This document shows, one piece after another, positions 26,853 through 35,517 of a DNA stretch of 64,000 nucleotides. This DNA is from Wocania ichthyoenteri Th78. Lineage in GTDB: Bacteria > Bacteroidota > Bacteroidia > Flavobacteriales > Flavobacteriaceae. A program made the position numbers and the translations under genes. The notes under the pieces are model-generated. The model was not told the DNA's origin and ran no database searches. It saw only the letters and a list, made by a program, of their open reading frames with translations. Numbering within the stretch: the first letter of the stretch is position 1; every line of letters starts with the position of its first letter. Location: the NCBI RefSeq assembly GCF_000789235.1, contig NZ_KN525716.1, positions 1,755,159 to 1,819,158 of the forward strand, written 5' to 3'.

Positions 26853-27998
26853 TTAACGCCGGCGCATCTTTTTTAACTTCTTTTTCCTAGCAATATAATT
26901 GCTTCTATTATTGCAGGATTTACTACAGTATTTAGCACCTCGTTTTTTCTTTGTGATATTAGTTTTGCACATCACACATTTACGGCGTTTAATTGGTGCA
27001 TTTTTTTTGTTCTTTTTAACCTCATCAAAAAGGTAACGGTTTACGCCTTTATCTAAATCCGTAAAGCGTTCACTTTTATATTCTGAAAAGTTGCGTAAAG
27101 CGTTACCATTTTTAGGATGATTATTAGCTGATAAAGTTTCAAGTTTTTGCACTAATAATTTCAATGTTTCTTCCTGGGTTGTAGAGGTACAAAATTCACT
27201 TTTCAATTCCTGAAATATTTTTTTCGCTTTAAAACGTTGCGCCCTCGAAAATATAACCCAATTACTCGCATCCAAATAGAAAAGCCATTTTTGGCGTTGC
27301 TGCGGTGTCATTTCACGTAATTTTGCACCCTTATCATAAAATATCATATCACCCCAAACATCAATTAGTAATGGTTTTATACTATTTAGATTATCAGGGT
27401 TTAATACATCGGCTAAAACTTTAATATTATGCTTTTTAGCTAGTTTGGTACTTTTTACGGCTAATTCTATTCTTAACAGGTTTTCAGGAGTATCAGGGCT
27501 TACAATTCCTTTGTCATAAACTTTATAAATGTATTCCTGTCTTTTCAATTGTTTACCGTCAAATATTTCTTCGGTTTTAAGTGAACTAAAACAATTGTTT
27601 TGCCACGCTCTTATACCTCTAATTATCGTTTTTATGGGTTTGTTAGGGTTTATGTTAGCACCAAACTCAAAGTTTTGTAAAATGGCTTTATCTGGCTTGA
27701 CTTTGAATGTATTTTGAAGTTCATTAATGGTTTCTTCAAGCATATTCATATCAAAATCAAAGGCATTATGTTTACCATTATTATAGTATTTTGCTAATGA
27801 ACCACGAATTATTAAATGAAAGTGATTTGAAACGGTTGACGGCACTATTTTAAAAAAAAGTCCTTTATAAAAAGCATATTTAACATCTGATATTTCCCCT
27901 GTGTTTTCGTTTAGCTTTGATTGAAATTGCAATAATGGGTTATGCAACCAGTCTTTTGGGGTTGTAGAGATGCATAACAATTTTATTCCATCAATCAA
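26853..27998 (-). CDS. Replication-initiator-like protein with C-terminal zinc-binding motif
   Basis: 381 residues. The N-terminal two-thirds resemble phage or plasmid replication initiators: ILQNFEFGANINPNKPIKTI, then RQEYIYKVYDKGIVSPDTPENLLRIEL, the usual sequence of a Rep catalytic region. The C-terminus is strongly basic with a four-Cys motif CVMCKTNI...KYCSKSCNNR, a treble-clef-like zinc finger also seen in some DNA-binding proteins. It would allow the excised element to replicate autonomously. GTTACA repeats lie just beyond its stop. The catalytic Tyr cannot be assigned by eye. Confidence 0.65.
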   Translation of the reverse strand: MIDGIKLLCISTTPKDWLHNPLLQFQSKLNENTGEISDVKYAFYKGLFFKIVPSTVSNHFHLIIRGSLAKYYNNGKHNAFDFDMNMLEETINELQNTFKVKPDKAILQNFEFGANINPNKPIKTIIRGIRAWQNNCFSSLKTEEIFDGKQLKRQEYIYKVYDKGIVSPDTPENLLRIELAVKSTKLAKKHNIKVLADVLNPDNLNSIKPLLIDVWGDMIFYDKGAKLREMTPQQRQKWLFYLDASNWVIFSRAQRFKAKKIFQELKSEFCTSTTQEETLKLLVQKLETLSANNHPKNGNALRNFSEYKSERFTDLDKGVNRYLFDEVKKNKKNAPIKRRKCVMCKTNITKKKRGAKYCSKSCNNRSNYIARKKKLKKMRRR

Positions 27999-28112
27999 TT
28001 TTAAGAGGATTTTTTGTAATTTTGAAGAAGTATAAACGTTGCTAGTTTATTACATTTGAACAAAAAATTAGAGGGCTTTTAAAGGCTCTCTTTTTTGCTT
28101 TAAGGTAGAAAA

Positions 28113-28135
28113 AAGCCCAGCATACACCGGGCCTT
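28113..28135 (-). terminator. Intrinsic terminator after the 28168 gene
   Basis: On the minus strand GGCCC, ten-base loop, GGGC then six T: a GC-rich short hairpin with T-run, 33 bp after the stop of the gene at 28168-28791. Confidence 0.6.
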
Positions 28136-28167
28136 AATCCTAAACTAACAAGTAACTAAAACAAAAA

Positions 28168-28791
28168 CTAAAGTTTTCTTATGGTTTCGTAATTTGGGTT
28201 GAACCCCTCGTTGTTCAATGGAGTTATACCGTAACCTAAAAGTTTGTTAGTGGTTTTTATAATATCCTGTATTTGCCATTTATGAATTATCTTCAAATCA
28301 ATTGCAGTATTCAGTTCTTTAGCTATATTAGTAACAGTCTGTAACTTTTGGTTTTGGGCTTCGCTTGTAGTGTAATAGTTGCCTTTTTCCTCAATATCCT
28401 TTAAATATTTAATATTCAATTGAACACCAGTTGACGTTACAGCAAAAATATCATCGCGAAAACGTGAAGAATTTTCATTTAACACCTTTTCGGCATTATC
28501 TACCATTTCGCCACTTATTCCATGCAGCTCTAAAAGCGTTTTAATGTTTGCTTTTGGAAATTGTGACTTGCTACGGTGCATTTCCTGTACTTTTTTCCAT
28601 CCAAATTGCAGTATTTCGGTTTTTTCTGAAATAGTTAATTCTCTATCGAAAATTTTTTGAACCTCAACTAAACACTCATTCAAGAATGGTATTTTCTCTA
28701 AATTAAATTTCTTTTGCTGTTCAATCCACGAACTATCACGATATAAAAACATTTGTTTAAAATTTTTTGATTTTGTTGCTGTACTACTCAT
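28168..28791 (-). CDS. Hypothetical protein of the integrative element
   Basis: 207 residues, soluble and largely helical. Family not recognised. It lies between the small proteins next to the integrase and the Rep-like gene, 31 bp downstream of the 99-residue protein gene and followed by a terminator, so it probably belongs to the core module of the element rather than to the cargo. Confidence 0.65.
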   Translation of the reverse strand: MSSTATKSKNFKQMFLYRDSSWIEQQKKFNLEKIPFLNECLVEVQKIFDRELTISEKTEILQFGWKKVQEMHRSKSQFPKANIKTLLELHGISGEMVDNAEKVLNENSSRFRDDIFAVTSTGVQLNIKYLKDIEEKGNYYTTSEAQNQKLQTVTNIAKELNTAIDLKIIHKWQIQDIIKTTNKLLGYGITPLNNEGFNPNYETIRKL

Positions 28792-28822
28792 GTTGCTAAT
28801 TTTTAATTATTTATTGTTTTAA

Positions 28823-29122
28823 TTATACTCGCTGTTTTTGTTGAATTGCCGATGCTACAACGCCTATTTTTAAGGCTATGCGCTCTTTAAATTCGGGTGT
28901 GATATTTTCGCATTTTGATAATGCCGAATTAAAAAAATTCAATTTTATAGTAGGATCTGAATATTTAATTGGAAGTTGCTCAACCCTGTGTAATAATTTT
29001 TCGGCTAATAGCTTTGGGCAAACCTGTAATTTTTCAGAAAATGGTATTATCAATTTTGATGAAAATTGACAATGAATTAGCCCCTTTATCATGTATTCAG
29101 CGTGCATAGGTAGAACTTCCAT
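28823..29122 (-). CDS. Hypothetical small protein of the integrative element
   Basis: 99 residues, no signal peptide. Family not recognised. It starts 8 bp after the excisionase-like gene stop. An internal Met at residue 6 is an alternative start. The close spacing places it in the same transcript as the HTH protein. Confidence 0.6.
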   Translation of the reverse strand: MEVLPMHAEYMIKGLIHCQFSSKLIIPFSEKLQVCPKLLAEKLLHRVEQLPIKYSDPTIKLNFFNSALSKCENITPEFKERIALKIGVVASAIQQKQRV

Positions 29123-29130
29123 AATTTGAC

Positions 29131-29406
29131 TTATTTAAGTTCTACTAATGCAGCTTCTATATCTGTTCTACGGAAATATACTCTATTTCCAATACCAAGA
29201 GGTTTGAGTTTTTTAGACTTACACCAATTGTGTACCGTGCTTAAATCAATAGATAGCATATTTGCAACCTCATTTCTAGTAAGGTATTCAGTTGCTTGCT
29301 TTGGTTGAAATTCCTTTTTTAGTTCGTCTAATTGACTTTTAACACCTTTAACAATAACTTCTGTGAGTTCATCAGGTGTAACTTGGATAAATTGAATATT
29401 TGCCAT
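29131..29406 (-). CDS. Helix-turn-helix excisionase-like protein
   Basis: 91 residues. The C-terminal half is an HTH_17/MerR-like DNA-binding domain: YLTRNEVANMLSIDLSTVHN followed by WCKSKKLKPLGIGNRVYFRR. This is the usual excisionase or helix-turn-helix companion of Bacteroidota integrative elements, often preceded by a short coiled segment as here (KSQLDELKKEFQPKQ). It lies 80 bp downstream of the unknown gene that overlaps the integrase. Confidence 0.85.
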   Translation of the reverse strand: MANIQFIQVTPDELTEVIVKGVKSQLDELKKEFQPKQATEYLTRNEVANMLSIDLSTVHNWCKSKKLKPLGIGNRVYFRRTDIEAALVELK

Positions 29407-29486
29407 AACTAATTGTGTTTGTTATAGCAAATATTTCGCTTGAAGTGTATTTTATTTAATACGAAATAGTATTATTTGGGATACAT

Positions 29487-30149
29487 TTAATTTTTCTTCT
29501 TGTAAATGAGTTCTTTTACATCTAAATAAGTCTTACCTCTATCTGCTTTTTTGGTTGATGCCACATCTTTAGTTTTAAGCTGAATGGCTAAATCATAATG
29601 TTTGATTAACCAATTTTCAAAATCGGTTCTTTTGCAATCAATTAATTCATCATCAACCATAGTCCTATACATAAAACTCAAAAAGGAATGATTTTTTTTG
29701 CTTCTAGCATAAAGTTCATCCCATAGCTTAAAAGGCTTTTCATCACTTCCTGTAAATACTTTGGGGTAAGGGTTTGTATTTATTAATCTTTCATTTGTTG
29801 CTATTTCTTTATCTAACTTTCTCAATTGTTTCCAAAAAAACTTATCTAATGCATTTAATTCATTTGCGCAATGAAAAAAAGTCGATACTTCCTTTGAATC
29901 ACTAGAATTCAGAAACTGTTTTATTGCTAATTTAGCATATGTAAGTTGATAAATAGAAGTTTCCAAAGAGGATATTCTTAAAGGCACTATAGAGTTTAAG
30001 TGTTCTTTATATTTAGTATTTAATTGATTAGGAAGGTTTAATAAATAAATTTTCGTTTTCTCTATTTCGTTAAGATTACGTGTTTTTTTATCTTCCAACC
30101 ACTTATCAATTCCCTTGTAGAAATTTTCTATGTTGTTAGCACTATCCAT
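29487..30149 (-). CDS. Hypothetical protein overlapping the integrase gene
   Basis: 220 residues, helical and lysine-rich, no recognised domain. Its start overlaps the integrase stop by 8 bp, which implies coupled translation and a role in element biology. Such integrase-coupled helical proteins occur in other Bacteroidota elements, but I cannot name the family. Confidence 0.7.
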   Translation of the reverse strand: MDSANNIENFYKGIDKWLEDKKTRNLNEIEKTKIYLLNLPNQLNTKYKEHLNSIVPLRISSLETSIYQLTYAKLAIKQFLNSSDSKEVSTFFHCANELNALDKFFWKQLRKLDKEIATNERLINTNPYPKVFTGSDEKPFKLWDELYARSKKNHSFLSFMYRTMVDDELIDCKRTDFENWLIKHYDLAIQLKTKDVASTKKADRGKTYLDVKELIYKKKN

Positions 30150-31485
30150 TTGAAGTATTCTTTATAACCTCAAAATGAGGCTGCTGATTAGATTTAGGCT
30201 TTTTCTTTTTACTATCACTATAATACTTCATCATATCATACATATAATCATCAGTAGTTTTTCCAATATAGATTTTAAAAACTTTTTCGTTTTCGTGAGC
30301 CGTGATATTAATTAATATTGGCGTTGGAATTTTGCCGTAAAAGTTAGTTGCGAAGCTGCGACGGCAAATGTGCGAGCCAACTAATTTGTATTTAGGATAA
30401 GATCCTTTTACTCGTGGCATATAAGCAGTAAGTTTTTTATCTTTTTTGTGAACCTGTCTTTTTATACCCTCTAAAGGTTCTATTAAACCAGCTTCCTTAC
30501 AAACTTCTTTAATGTACTCATTAAACTTTTGAATTGAAATTTTATAAGGAAAACCATCTTTTAATATTTCTTCGGCTTCTGGTATTAATGGTATCTTAAC
30601 ATATTTTCCTGTTTTTTGTTGAGTTAATTCTATTGCGTTAAAATCATCATACCTTACAATATTATCAGGAGTTATGTTTAATAAATCCCCACCTCTTTGA
30701 CCTATTAAGCAACCTAATAAAAGCCATTTTCTAGCATTATATAATGCTTCACGCTTTAATTCAATTTTGGCAATTTTCTTTTGTTCTTCTTCTGATAAAT
30801 AAACTATTGTTTTTGGTGTTTTTGTGTTTTTTTTCAGCCTAATTATTTTATCTAATTCTAGTGAGGTTTGAATTTCATTCTTTTTAGCGTAATTACAAGC
30901 TGCTTTTAAATTATCTATTGTTTTACCTACATAGCCAATAGAGTATTTTTTATTTAGCATCCACTTTTTTAAAGATTCGACAAAGTCAATATTAACTGAT
31001 TTAACGAATATGGATTTGTGTTTTTCATTTTCGGCTTGAAATCTAGTAATTAACCCTTGTAATGTTTTATAGCCTTTAACGCGTGAAGATGATAACCCTA
31101 TTTCACCATTTTGTTTAGTTATACTTGCAGAATTATCAATAATTTCTTGAATTTGATTTACTAATAAATCATTGTTAAGGTTTGGATTTTTATTATTTGC
31201 TATTTCAATTTGATTTTGCAACCAATTCCCATCAATTTCTTCACCAAGCTGCACGGCTGAATTATGGGCTTTTAATATTTTACTCCTTAATTCTTCTAAA
31301 TCGGTTTTTAAATCTTTTAAGGTTGTATCTCTTGGATTAGGCATTGCCTTTGTACTACTCCAATCTTTAGGATCTATAAATAAACCTGTTTTTCTTTTGA
31401 AAACTGAATTTCTGCCAGCAGAAAACCTGACATAGATGTTTGAGGGGTTTGCTTTACTTTGAAGTAAAAATTTAATAGTTGCCAT
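30142..31485 (-). CDS. Tyrosine recombinase / integrase
   Basis: 447 residues from the preferred start at 31485 (MATIKFLLQSKANPSNIYVR), the typical N-terminus of Bacteroidota phage-type integrases; the frame opens 8 codons earlier. Order: arm-binding domain, SAM-like core-binding domain (FQAENEKHKSIFVKSVNIDF), catalytic domain with first Arg in LLGCLIGQRGGDLL, His-Arg in SHICRRSFATNFYG, and His...Tyr in ITAHENEKVFKIYIGKTTDD. Catalytic residues appear complete. It lies at the right end of the element, 37 bp from the paired TAGTCAACA sites, which it probably binds. Confidence 0.92.
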   Translation of the reverse strand: MATIKFLLQSKANPSNIYVRFSAGRNSVFKRKTGLFIDPKDWSSTKAMPNPRDTTLKDLKTDLEELRSKILKAHNSAVQLGEEIDGNWLQNQIEIANNKNPNLNNDLLVNQIQEIIDNSASITKQNGEIGLSSSRVKGYKTLQGLITRFQAENEKHKSIFVKSVNIDFVESLKKWMLNKKYSIGYVGKTIDNLKAACNYAKKNEIQTSLELDKIIRLKKNTKTPKTIVYLSEEEQKKIAKIELKREALYNARKWLLLGCLIGQRGGDLLNITPDNIVRYDDFNAIELTQQKTGKYVKIPLIPEAEEILKDGFPYKISIQKFNEYIKEVCKEAGLIEPLEGIKRQVHKKDKKLTAYMPRVKGSYPKYKLVGSHICRRSFATNFYGKIPTPILINITAHENEKVFKIYIGKTTDDYMYDMMKYYSDSKKKKPKSNQQPHFEVIKNTSNG

Positions 31486-31521
31486 TATTTTGAATATTTG
31501 AACATTCAAATATAATAGTTT

Positions 31522-31543
31522 TAGTCAACATCTAGTCAACAAT
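31522..31543 (+). repeat. Right pair of TAGTCAACA arm-type sites
   Basis: TAGTCAACA twice, one mismatch from the block at 22919-22940. It lies directly upstream of the integrase start, so integrase binding here could also autoregulate its own gene. Confidence 0.6.
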
Positions 31544-31681
31544 ACTTCAATATTAATCTATTTCATTCCATTTACATCAATAACCAATTGATTATATAAA
31601 TGCTCAAAAGTATTGTAAATAAAGGTTTTTTTGTTATTTTTATTAAAAAATGGATTACACTGAATTTTATAGGTTAAACTC

Positions 31682-31694
31682 CCAACTTGAGTAC
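31682..31694 (+). repeat. Putative right attachment core (attR)
   Basis: CCAACTTGAGTAC pairs with CCACCTTGAGTAC at the left end. Beyond it chromosomal sequence resumes with a terminator and the sulfatase-maturation gene. Confidence 0.5.
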
Positions 31695-31696
31695 AC

Positions 31697-31728
31697 AAAC
31701 CTTTATCAAATAGATAGAGGTTTTTTTT
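31697..31728 (+). terminator. Intrinsic terminator flanking the right element end
   Basis: AAACCTTTATC, loop AAATA, GATAGAGGTTT plus five T: an 11-bp stem with one G-T pair. It is placed after the right core repeat just as the 22885 terminator follows the left one. Confidence 0.7.
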
Positions 31729-31739
31729 ATTTTAAAAAA

Positions 31740-32843
31740 CTATTTTTTCATCAACACATCAGGAGTTACAACTGTTCTAAACCCAATATGCTCCGATGAA
31801 GAATCTGTACTAGAGCCCATTTTAGATGATATTCTATAACTGGCACAATACGTATAACTACATAAAAACGAGCCGCCTTTTATAATTTTCTCTTGTATAT
31901 AAGGATTGTTAGGATTGTAAGCTTTATCGGCTCCTTTAGGGTTAATTATTGCTGTATTTGCTGATACTAATTCTTTATAATAATTTACATTATACCAATC
32001 GGTAGTCCATTCCCAAACATTACCAGCCATATCGTATAACCCAAAATCGTTTGGAGGATACGATTTTACTGGAGCACTTCTTTCAAAACCATCTTCTAAA
32101 GTATTAAATACAGGGAATTCACCTTCCCAAGTATTTGCTTTTTTTGGCAGCAAACTACTGTCATCTCCCCAAAAATAAGTGGTATTATTTTTATTGGCTC
32201 TAGCTGCATATTCCCATTCTGCTTCGGTTGGCAAACGTTTGCCTGCCCATTTGCAATAAGCTTGAGCATCTTCAAAAGAAATATGTGTTACAGGATAGTT
32301 TTCTTTACCTTCTAAAGAAGAATTTACGCCACTTGGGTGTTTCCAATTCACTCCAATAGCCCACTGCCACCATTGTGAGAAATCGTACAAATTAGGAACC
32401 GATATTTTAGTTTTTTTAAACATTAAGGAACCTGGTTGTAAAATTGTATCGTGAGGTTTTGGTGTTCCTTCTGGCAGTTGCTTTTTCATCTCTTCCCAAT
32501 CAATCTCCCTTTCAGCTACGGTAATATATCCAGTTTCATCAACAAATTTTGAAAATTGAGCATTTGTAACCTCAGTTATATCCATAAAAAACCCATCGAT
32601 ACTAACTAGATGTTGTGGTTTTTCGTGCATCATAGCTATTTTATCTTGCGGAACTGCCCCTTGTAAAAAAGATCCTTTAGGAATCCAAACCATCCCCTCT
32701 GGCGGATTATTAACTAAACTATCTAATTTGCTGGTTTTAAGTTTACTATTCGTATCTTCAACTGTATCCGTTTTTTGCTCCTTGCAACTAAAAAAAGCTA
32801 AAAAACAAAGGCAAGGTATAAAACTGTATATATTAGTTTTCAT
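31740..32843 (-). CDS. Formylglycine-generating enzyme (SUMF1-type), lipoprotein
   Basis: 367 residues. Lipoprotein signal ending FFSC-KE near residue 20, then the FGE-sulfatase domain (GMVWIPKGSFLQGAVPQ; ITEVTNAQFSKFVDETGY; RLPTEAEWEYAARA; AGNVWEWTTDW). The C-terminal active site keeps both copper-binding catalytic cysteines in GGSFLCSYTYCASYR, followed by DSSSEHIGFR as in human FGE. It oxidises the Cys of C-x-P/A-x-R sulfatases to formylglycine using oxygen. Divergent from a sulfatase at 32959, so the two are probably co-controlled. A lipid-anchored location would place maturation outside the cytoplasm. Some FGE-domain lipoproteins have other roles, but the cysteines argue for activity. Confidence 0.86.
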   Translation of the reverse strand: MKTNIYSFIPCLCFLAFFSCKEQKTDTVEDTNSKLKTSKLDSLVNNPPEGMVWIPKGSFLQGAVPQDKIAMMHEKPQHLVSIDGFFMDITEVTNAQFSKFVDETGYITVAEREIDWEEMKKQLPEGTPKPHDTILQPGSLMFKKTKISVPNLYDFSQWWQWAIGVNWKHPSGVNSSLEGKENYPVTHISFEDAQAYCKWAGKRLPTEAEWEYAARANKNNTTYFWGDDSSLLPKKANTWEGEFPVFNTLEDGFERSAPVKSYPPNDFGLYDMAGNVWEWTTDWYNVNYYKELVSANTAIINPKGADKAYNPNNPYIQEKIIKGGSFLCSYTYCASYRISSKMGSSTDSSSEHIGFRTVVTPDVLMKK

Positions 32844-32958
32844 TAAATTTTGCTAAAAAATTAATGGTAAAAATATTAATTTACTTTTACTAAATCTTTA
32901 TGCTTTAAAGATAAAGTCTTTAATTTGTGAATTATTATACTTAAAATCACCCTGCATA

Positions 32959-34521
32959 ATGCTAAAAACTAAATATCTCTTTTTCGTTTTTTTAATTTCA
33001 TTTTATATTTCTTCTTGTAACAAAAAAGAAAAGGTAACGAATAACAACTCAGCAAAACCTAACATTATCTATATTTTAGCTGATGATTTAGGCTATGCCG
33101 AATTAGGTGCTTATGGTCAGGAAAAAATTGAAACTCCAAACATTGATGCATTGGCTAAAAATGGTCTATTATTTACTCAACACTATTCTGGTGCTCCAGT
33201 ATGTGCTCCAGCTAGAGCTTCATTACTTACAGGAAAACACTTAGGACATTCTTATATTAGAGGAAATGACGAATGGCGCGAAAGAGGAAAGGTTTGGGAT
33301 TATCGTGAAATGGCAAAAGACTCAACTTTAGAAGGTCAACGCCCTTTCCCAAAAAGCACATTAACTTTTGCTAAACTATTGCAAGAGTCAGGTTATGCTA
33401 CAGGAATAATTGGAAAATGGGGTTTAGGCGCTCCAAACACCCAATCGTTACCAAAACACATGGGGTTTGATTACTTCTTTGGGTATAACTGCCAACGTCA
33501 AGCACATACATACACCCCTTTACATTTATATGAAAACGAAAATCGGTATCATTTAGCAAACGATACTGTTGCTCCAAACGAAAAATTAGAAAAAGATGCA
33601 AATCCTAATGACCTTGCGAGCTATAAAAAATATACGCAACCCTATTACGCTCCAGAGGTTTCTTTTGATAAAATGATAAACTTTGTTGATTCTAACAAAA
33701 ACAAGCCTTTCTTCTTATATTGGGCATCTCCCATTCCACATGTGCCATTACAAGCTCCAAAAAAATGGGTAGATTATTATGTAGATAAATTTGGAGAAGA
33801 ACCTCCTTACATTGGCAACAAAGGTTACTTTCCTAATCGTTACCCTAAAGCCACGTATGCTGCAATGATATCTTATTTAGATGAAAAAGTAGGAGCTCTT
33901 ATTAACCATTTAAAATCCATTGATGAATACGATAATACGCTTATTATTTTCACCTCAGATAATGGCCCGAGTTATGCAGGAGGAGCAGACCCTGTTTGGT
34001 TTAACAGTGCTAAACCTTTTAATGGCGAATACGGAAGAGGTAAAGGATTTGTTTACGAAGGCGGTATTCGTGTTCCTATGATTGCTTCATGGTCTGTAAA
34101 AATCAAACCAAATACAACTACCAATCATATTTCTGCATTTTACGATGTGATGGCTACACTTTGTGATGTTGCTCAAATTGAGAGTCCAAAAAATACAGAT
34201 GGCATTAGTTTTTACAATACTTTAGTTCAAAAAGACAAACAAAAATCCCATGATTACTTGTATTGGGAATTTCCAGAATACGATGGGCAAGTCGCTGTTC
34301 GTCAAGGGAAATGGAAGTTTGTATGGCCAAATATTAAAAAAGGTAATAAAAATGTTGAGCTTTATAATCTTGACGAGGACCTTTTAGAAGTGAATAACAT
34401 TGCAAAAGATTACCCAGAACTTATAGAAAAATTTTATCAAATTATTAAAAAAGAACACACCACACCTGAAATTGATAAATTTAAAATTGAAGCTTTAGAA
34501 AACATTATTAATTCTAAATAA
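32959..34521 (+). CDS. Sulfatase, S1 family, lipoprotein
   Basis: 520 residues. Lipobox Cys C20 (YISSC-NK). Metal pair in NIIYILADDLGYAELG (D42/D43), formylglycine motif C-A-P-A-R at C82 with Ala in the fourth position, which is allowed, and IFTSDNGP. Similar in layout to the sulfatase at 537-1976 but with a longer insert around residues 160-250. Divergent from the formylglycine-generating enzyme gene, with 115 bp between starts. Arylsulfatase A-like; the natural ester is unknown. Confidence 0.94.
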   Translation: MLKTKYLFFVFLISFYISSCNKKEKVTNNNSAKPNIIYILADDLGYAELGAYGQEKIETPNIDALAKNGLLFTQHYSGAPVCAPARASLLTGKHLGHSYIRGNDEWRERGKVWDYREMAKDSTLEGQRPFPKSTLTFAKLLQESGYATGIIGKWGLGAPNTQSLPKHMGFDYFFGYNCQRQAHTYTPLHLYENENRYHLANDTVAPNEKLEKDANPNDLASYKKYTQPYYAPEVSFDKMINFVDSNKNKPFFLYWASPIPHVPLQAPKKWVDYYVDKFGEEPPYIGNKGYFPNRYPKATYAAMISYLDEKVGALINHLKSIDEYDNTLIIFTSDNGPSYAGGADPVWFNSAKPFNGEYGRGKGFVYEGGIRVPMIASWSVKIKPNTTTNHISAFYDVMATLCDVAQIESPKNTDGISFYNTLVQKDKQKSHDYLYWEFPEYDGQVAVRQGKWKFVWPNIKKGNKNVELYNLDEDLLEVNNIAKDYPELIEKFYQIIKKEHTTPEIDKFKIEALENIINSK

Positions 34522-34545
34522 TACATCTAAACTTTAGGTTTTACT

Positions 34546-34553
34546 TACCTTTG
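34546..34553 (+). promoter_or_regulatory. Possible -7 element TACCTTTG before yicC
   Basis: Exact TAnnTTTG match 21 bp before the preferred yicC start at 34575; no clear TTG element lies 19-21 bp upstream, so this is a weak promoter call. Confidence 0.35.
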
Positions 34554-34574
34554 TGCAACTTAATATATTTGAAT

Positions 34575-35432
34575 ATGATACATTCAATGACAGGTTACGG
34601 AAAATCTGTATTGCAATTACCCACAAAAAAAATTACTATAGAGCTCAAATCTTTAAATAGTAAAAACTTAGATTTGAATGCTAGAATGCCTTCTATTTAT
34701 AGAGAAAAAGAACTTACCATAAGAAAACTTCTTGCTAAAAAATTAGAACGTGGTAAAATAGATTTTTCAATTTATGTTGAAACAACCGCTGAAGATACCT
34801 CAACTCAAATTAATGCCCCTGTTGTTAAACAATACATTAATCAATTAAAAAAAGTGGTTGATGGAGACACTATGGATTTGCTTAAAATGGCAGTTCGTTT
34901 TCCTGATGCGTTAAACACCATTCGCGAAGAAATTAACGAAAACGAATGGAAAATTATAGAGAATGAAATTGATAATGCTGTTGCCGATTTAAATAATCAC
35001 AGATTAAACGAAGGCAAAGTTTTGGAGCAAGATTTTAATAATCGTATTGTTATTATTGCCGATTTACTTGAGCAAGTAATTACTATGGACCCTGATAGAA
35101 TAGATGGTGTTCGCGAGCGTTTAACAAAAGGTATTGAAGAGTTAAAAGAAAAATACGATGAAAATCGTTTTGAACAAGAACTTGTTTATTATATAGAAAA
35201 ATTTGATATTACTGAAGAAAAAGTACGATTGAAAAATCATTTGAACTACTTTACTGAATGTTTAAACTCTAAAGATTCCAACGGTAAAAAATTAGGTTTT
35301 ATAAGTCAAGAAATAGGTCGAGAAATAAATACTATTGGCTCTAAAAGTAATTATGCCCCAATGCAACAATTGGTTGTGCAAATGAAAGACGAATTGGAAA
35401 AAATTAAAGAACAATTGTTGAATGTGCTGTAA
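34575..35432 (+). CDS. yicC: YicC/YloC-family endoribonuclease
   Basis: 285 residues from ATG 34575. This start is chosen because the family begins M-I-x-S-M-T-G-Y/F-G, here MIHSMTGYGKS; the frame extends upstream only through a TTG at 34551 overlapping a promoter-like element. The N-terminal YicC-like domain and C-terminal DUF1732 (SKDSNGKKLGFISQEIGREI followed by NTIGSKSN) are both complete. YicC of E. coli is an endoribonuclease acting on small RNAs. The gene is followed by gmk, the common yicC-gmk pairing. Confidence 0.92.
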   Translation: MIHSMTGYGKSVLQLPTKKITIELKSLNSKNLDLNARMPSIYREKELTIRKLLAKKLERGKIDFSIYVETTAEDTSTQINAPVVKQYINQLKKVVDGDTMDLLKMAVRFPDALNTIREEINENEWKIIENEIDNAVADLNNHRLNEGKVLEQDFNNRIVIIADLLEQVITMDPDRIDGVRERLTKGIEELKEKYDENRFEQELVYYIEKFDITEEKVRLKNHLNYFTECLNSKDSNGKKLGFISQEIGREINTIGSKSNYAPMQQLVVQMKDELEKIKEQLLNVL

Positions 35433-35480
35433 AAAGTTAACAGTATTCAGTCTCAGTTGGCAGTAAAAATAAGATTGTCA

Positions 35481-35500
35481 GGTCGAGCGCAGTCGAGACC
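35481..35500. repeat. Short GTCGAG-type interspersed repeat
   Basis: GGTCGAGCGCAGTCGAGACC has two GTCGAG units with partial dyad symmetry in the gap between yicC and gmk. It is far more GC-rich than its surroundings. From memory, this type of sequence recurs in flavobacterial intergenic regions; only one copy is in this window. Confidence 0.5.
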
Positions 35501-35517
35501 TCATTAAAATACTATTC

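Larger units (their letters stand above)
22870..31694. mobile_element. Integrative element of about 8.8 kb with defence-like cargo
   Basis: The segment is bounded by 13-bp imperfect direct repeats (22870-22882 and 31682-31694). Just inside each end lies a 22-bp block of two TAGTCAACA sites, 21 of 22 bases identical. Next to the right end are a tyrosine integrase, an HTH excisionase-like protein, small unknown proteins and a Rep-like protein, all leftward. The left part carries three cargo genes: an unknown protein, a membrane protein and a KAP-type NTPase. No conjugation or capsid gene is present, so it is a small integrative, perhaps satellite-like, element. Boundaries are inferred and would need an empty-site comparison. 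Confidence 0.65.

Noticed and set aside
34551..34574. Upstream TTG start for yicC
   Set aside because: The extra residues overlap a promoter-like element and precede the family's conserved MIxSMTGYG start.
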